Program-made: the position numbers and the translations under genes
Notes under the pieces: generated by a model
Seen by the model: only the letters and a program-made list of their open reading frames with translations
Told to the model about the DNA's origin: nothing
The model's database searches: none
From: Caballeronia sp. dw_19
Lineage (GTDB): Bacteria > Pseudomonadota > Gammaproteobacteria > Burkholderiales > Burkholderiaceae
NCBI RefSeq assembly: GCF_018449515.1
Contig: NZ_JAAVUQ010000001.1
Location: forward strand, 248,001 to 312,000
DNA: 64,000 nucleotides
Direction of reading: 5' to 3'
Shown here: piece by piece, positions 63,571-64,000 of the stretch
Numbering within the stretch: position 1 is the stretch's first letter
How the letters are laid out: each line of letters opens with the position of its first letter

Positions 63571-63591
63571 GGGTAACGGGTAATGGGTAAT
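63567..63591 (+). repeat. Three-copy heptamer repeat across the LysR start codon
   Basis: TAATGGG-TAACGGG-TAATGGG-TAAT: three tandem 7-base units, the last containing the ATG of the LysR gene. The first unit overlaps the palindrome at 63556-63570. Confidence 0.7.
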
Positions 63592-64000
63592 CGAAAGTTG
63601 GATACCGCGCTCGTGCCCGGCCTGTGGTTCTTCAAGGTCGCGGCCGAATCGGGCACCTTCGCGAGAGCGGCAGAGGAACTGTGCGTCACGCAAAGCGCGG
63701 TGAGCCAGCGCGTCCGTGCACTCGAAGACCGGCTTGATACGAAGCTGTTTGAGCGAGCGGGACGGGAAGTGAAGCTCACAGCGAGTGGACTGATGCTGCT
63801 CGGCGCGGTACGGGAAGGGTTTGCCGGCCTGCAAACCGGGCTTGACCGGCTGCCGCGCGACCAGACGACGACCGTACTGAAGGTGCGGTGCGCGCCATCG
63901 CTCGCGCTTGAGTGGCTGACGCCGCGGCTTCACGACTTCATGCGTCAACACCCCGACGTCTCCGTTTCGATCTTTGCAGACTGGACGTACACGGACCGCG
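63583..64000 (+). CDS. LysR-type transcriptional regulator, cut by the window edge
   Basis: The first 139 codons of a LysR regulator. The HTH is complete (FFKVAAESGTFARAAEELCV, then TQSAVSQRVRALEDRLDTKL and FERAGREVKLTASG), and the start of the effector domain is present (LKVRCAPSLALEWLTPRLHD). The frame is open to the last base of the window. It is divergent from the peptide-type binding protein and probably controls it. The motif set resembles GcvA-type LysR proteins. Confidence 0.93.
   Translation, partial: MGNRKLDTALVPGLWFFKVAAESGTFARAAEELCVTQSAVSQRVRALEDRLDTKLFERAGREVKLTASGLMLLGAVREGFAGLQTGLDRLPRDQTTTVLKVRCAPSLALEWLTPRLHDFMRQHPDVSVSIFADWTYTDR

Noticed and set aside
1..64000. CRISPR array, prophage or secretion-system cluster
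   Set aside because: No regularly spaced direct repeats, no phage structural genes and no secretion-system components were seen.

Overview
The window looks like a chromosomal segment of a soil or plant-associated member of the Burkholderiaceae (Paraburkholderia/Caballeronia/Burkholderia group). It is GC-rich, its porins and H-NS-like protein resemble those of that group, it carries an rlmB-rnr housekeeping block, and it is loaded with aromatic-acid and amine catabolism genes. The genus is an inference from gene content and protein style; no database search was possible.

Layout. (1) 1-10.2 kb: a surface polysaccharide locus with a Crp-type regulator, a Wza-like outer-membrane exporter, a Wzc/BceF-like tyrosine autokinase and two divergent GT4 glycosyltransferases, interrupted by a non-coding inverted repeat of about 1.3 kb. 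(2) 10.3-16.3 kb: a housekeeping block on the minus strand (small unknown protein, rpiA, SirB2-like protein, AmpD/AmiD-type amidase lipoprotein, rlmB, rnr). (3) 16.6-40.5 kb: a tRNA-Leu(CAG) followed by a broken P4-type integrase, then an accessory region. It holds a LysR/MFS/SDR/Rieske oxygenase module, a second oxygenase module under an apparent FadR/GntR-type operator (porin, GntR, DUF35 protein, Ltp2-like thiolase fold, two CaiB-type CoA-transferases, reductase, Rieske alpha subunit, MFS), and an arsenic operon (arsR-arsI-arsC-acr3-unknown-MFS). It closes with a 268-bp direct repeat of the tRNA 3' end plus integrase leader at 40.2 kb. (4) 40.6-57.5 kb: a second accessory region with two dehydrogenases, a phospholipase C-like enzyme, an H-NS-like protein, a polar amino acid ABC transporter with flavin and imine-reducing enzymes, a MarR regulator, an ornithine cyclodeaminase-like protein, a DddP-like M24 enzyme (putative DMSP lyase), a TMADH/DgcA-like flavoprotein demethylase and a TetR regulator. 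(5) 57.7-64 kb: a second tRNA-Leu(CAG) with another degenerate integrase leader, then a porin, an Asp/Glu racemase, an amidohydrolase, a peptide-type binding protein and the start of a LysR gene cut by the window edge.

How the parts work together. Region 3 reads as uptake (porins, MFS carriers), Rieske-type oxidation with one shared reductase, CoA activation and side-chain C-C cleavage, under the control of tandem-HTH LysR proteins and a GntR repressor whose 13-bp operator recurs next to three promoters. The ars operon appears able to handle both inorganic and organic arsenic. Region 4 reads as uptake and degradation of a methylated amine, imino acid or sulfonium compound. The three tRNA-Leu 3'-end/integrase-leader copies suggest that regions 3 and 4 arrived as islands at a tRNA-Leu attachment site.
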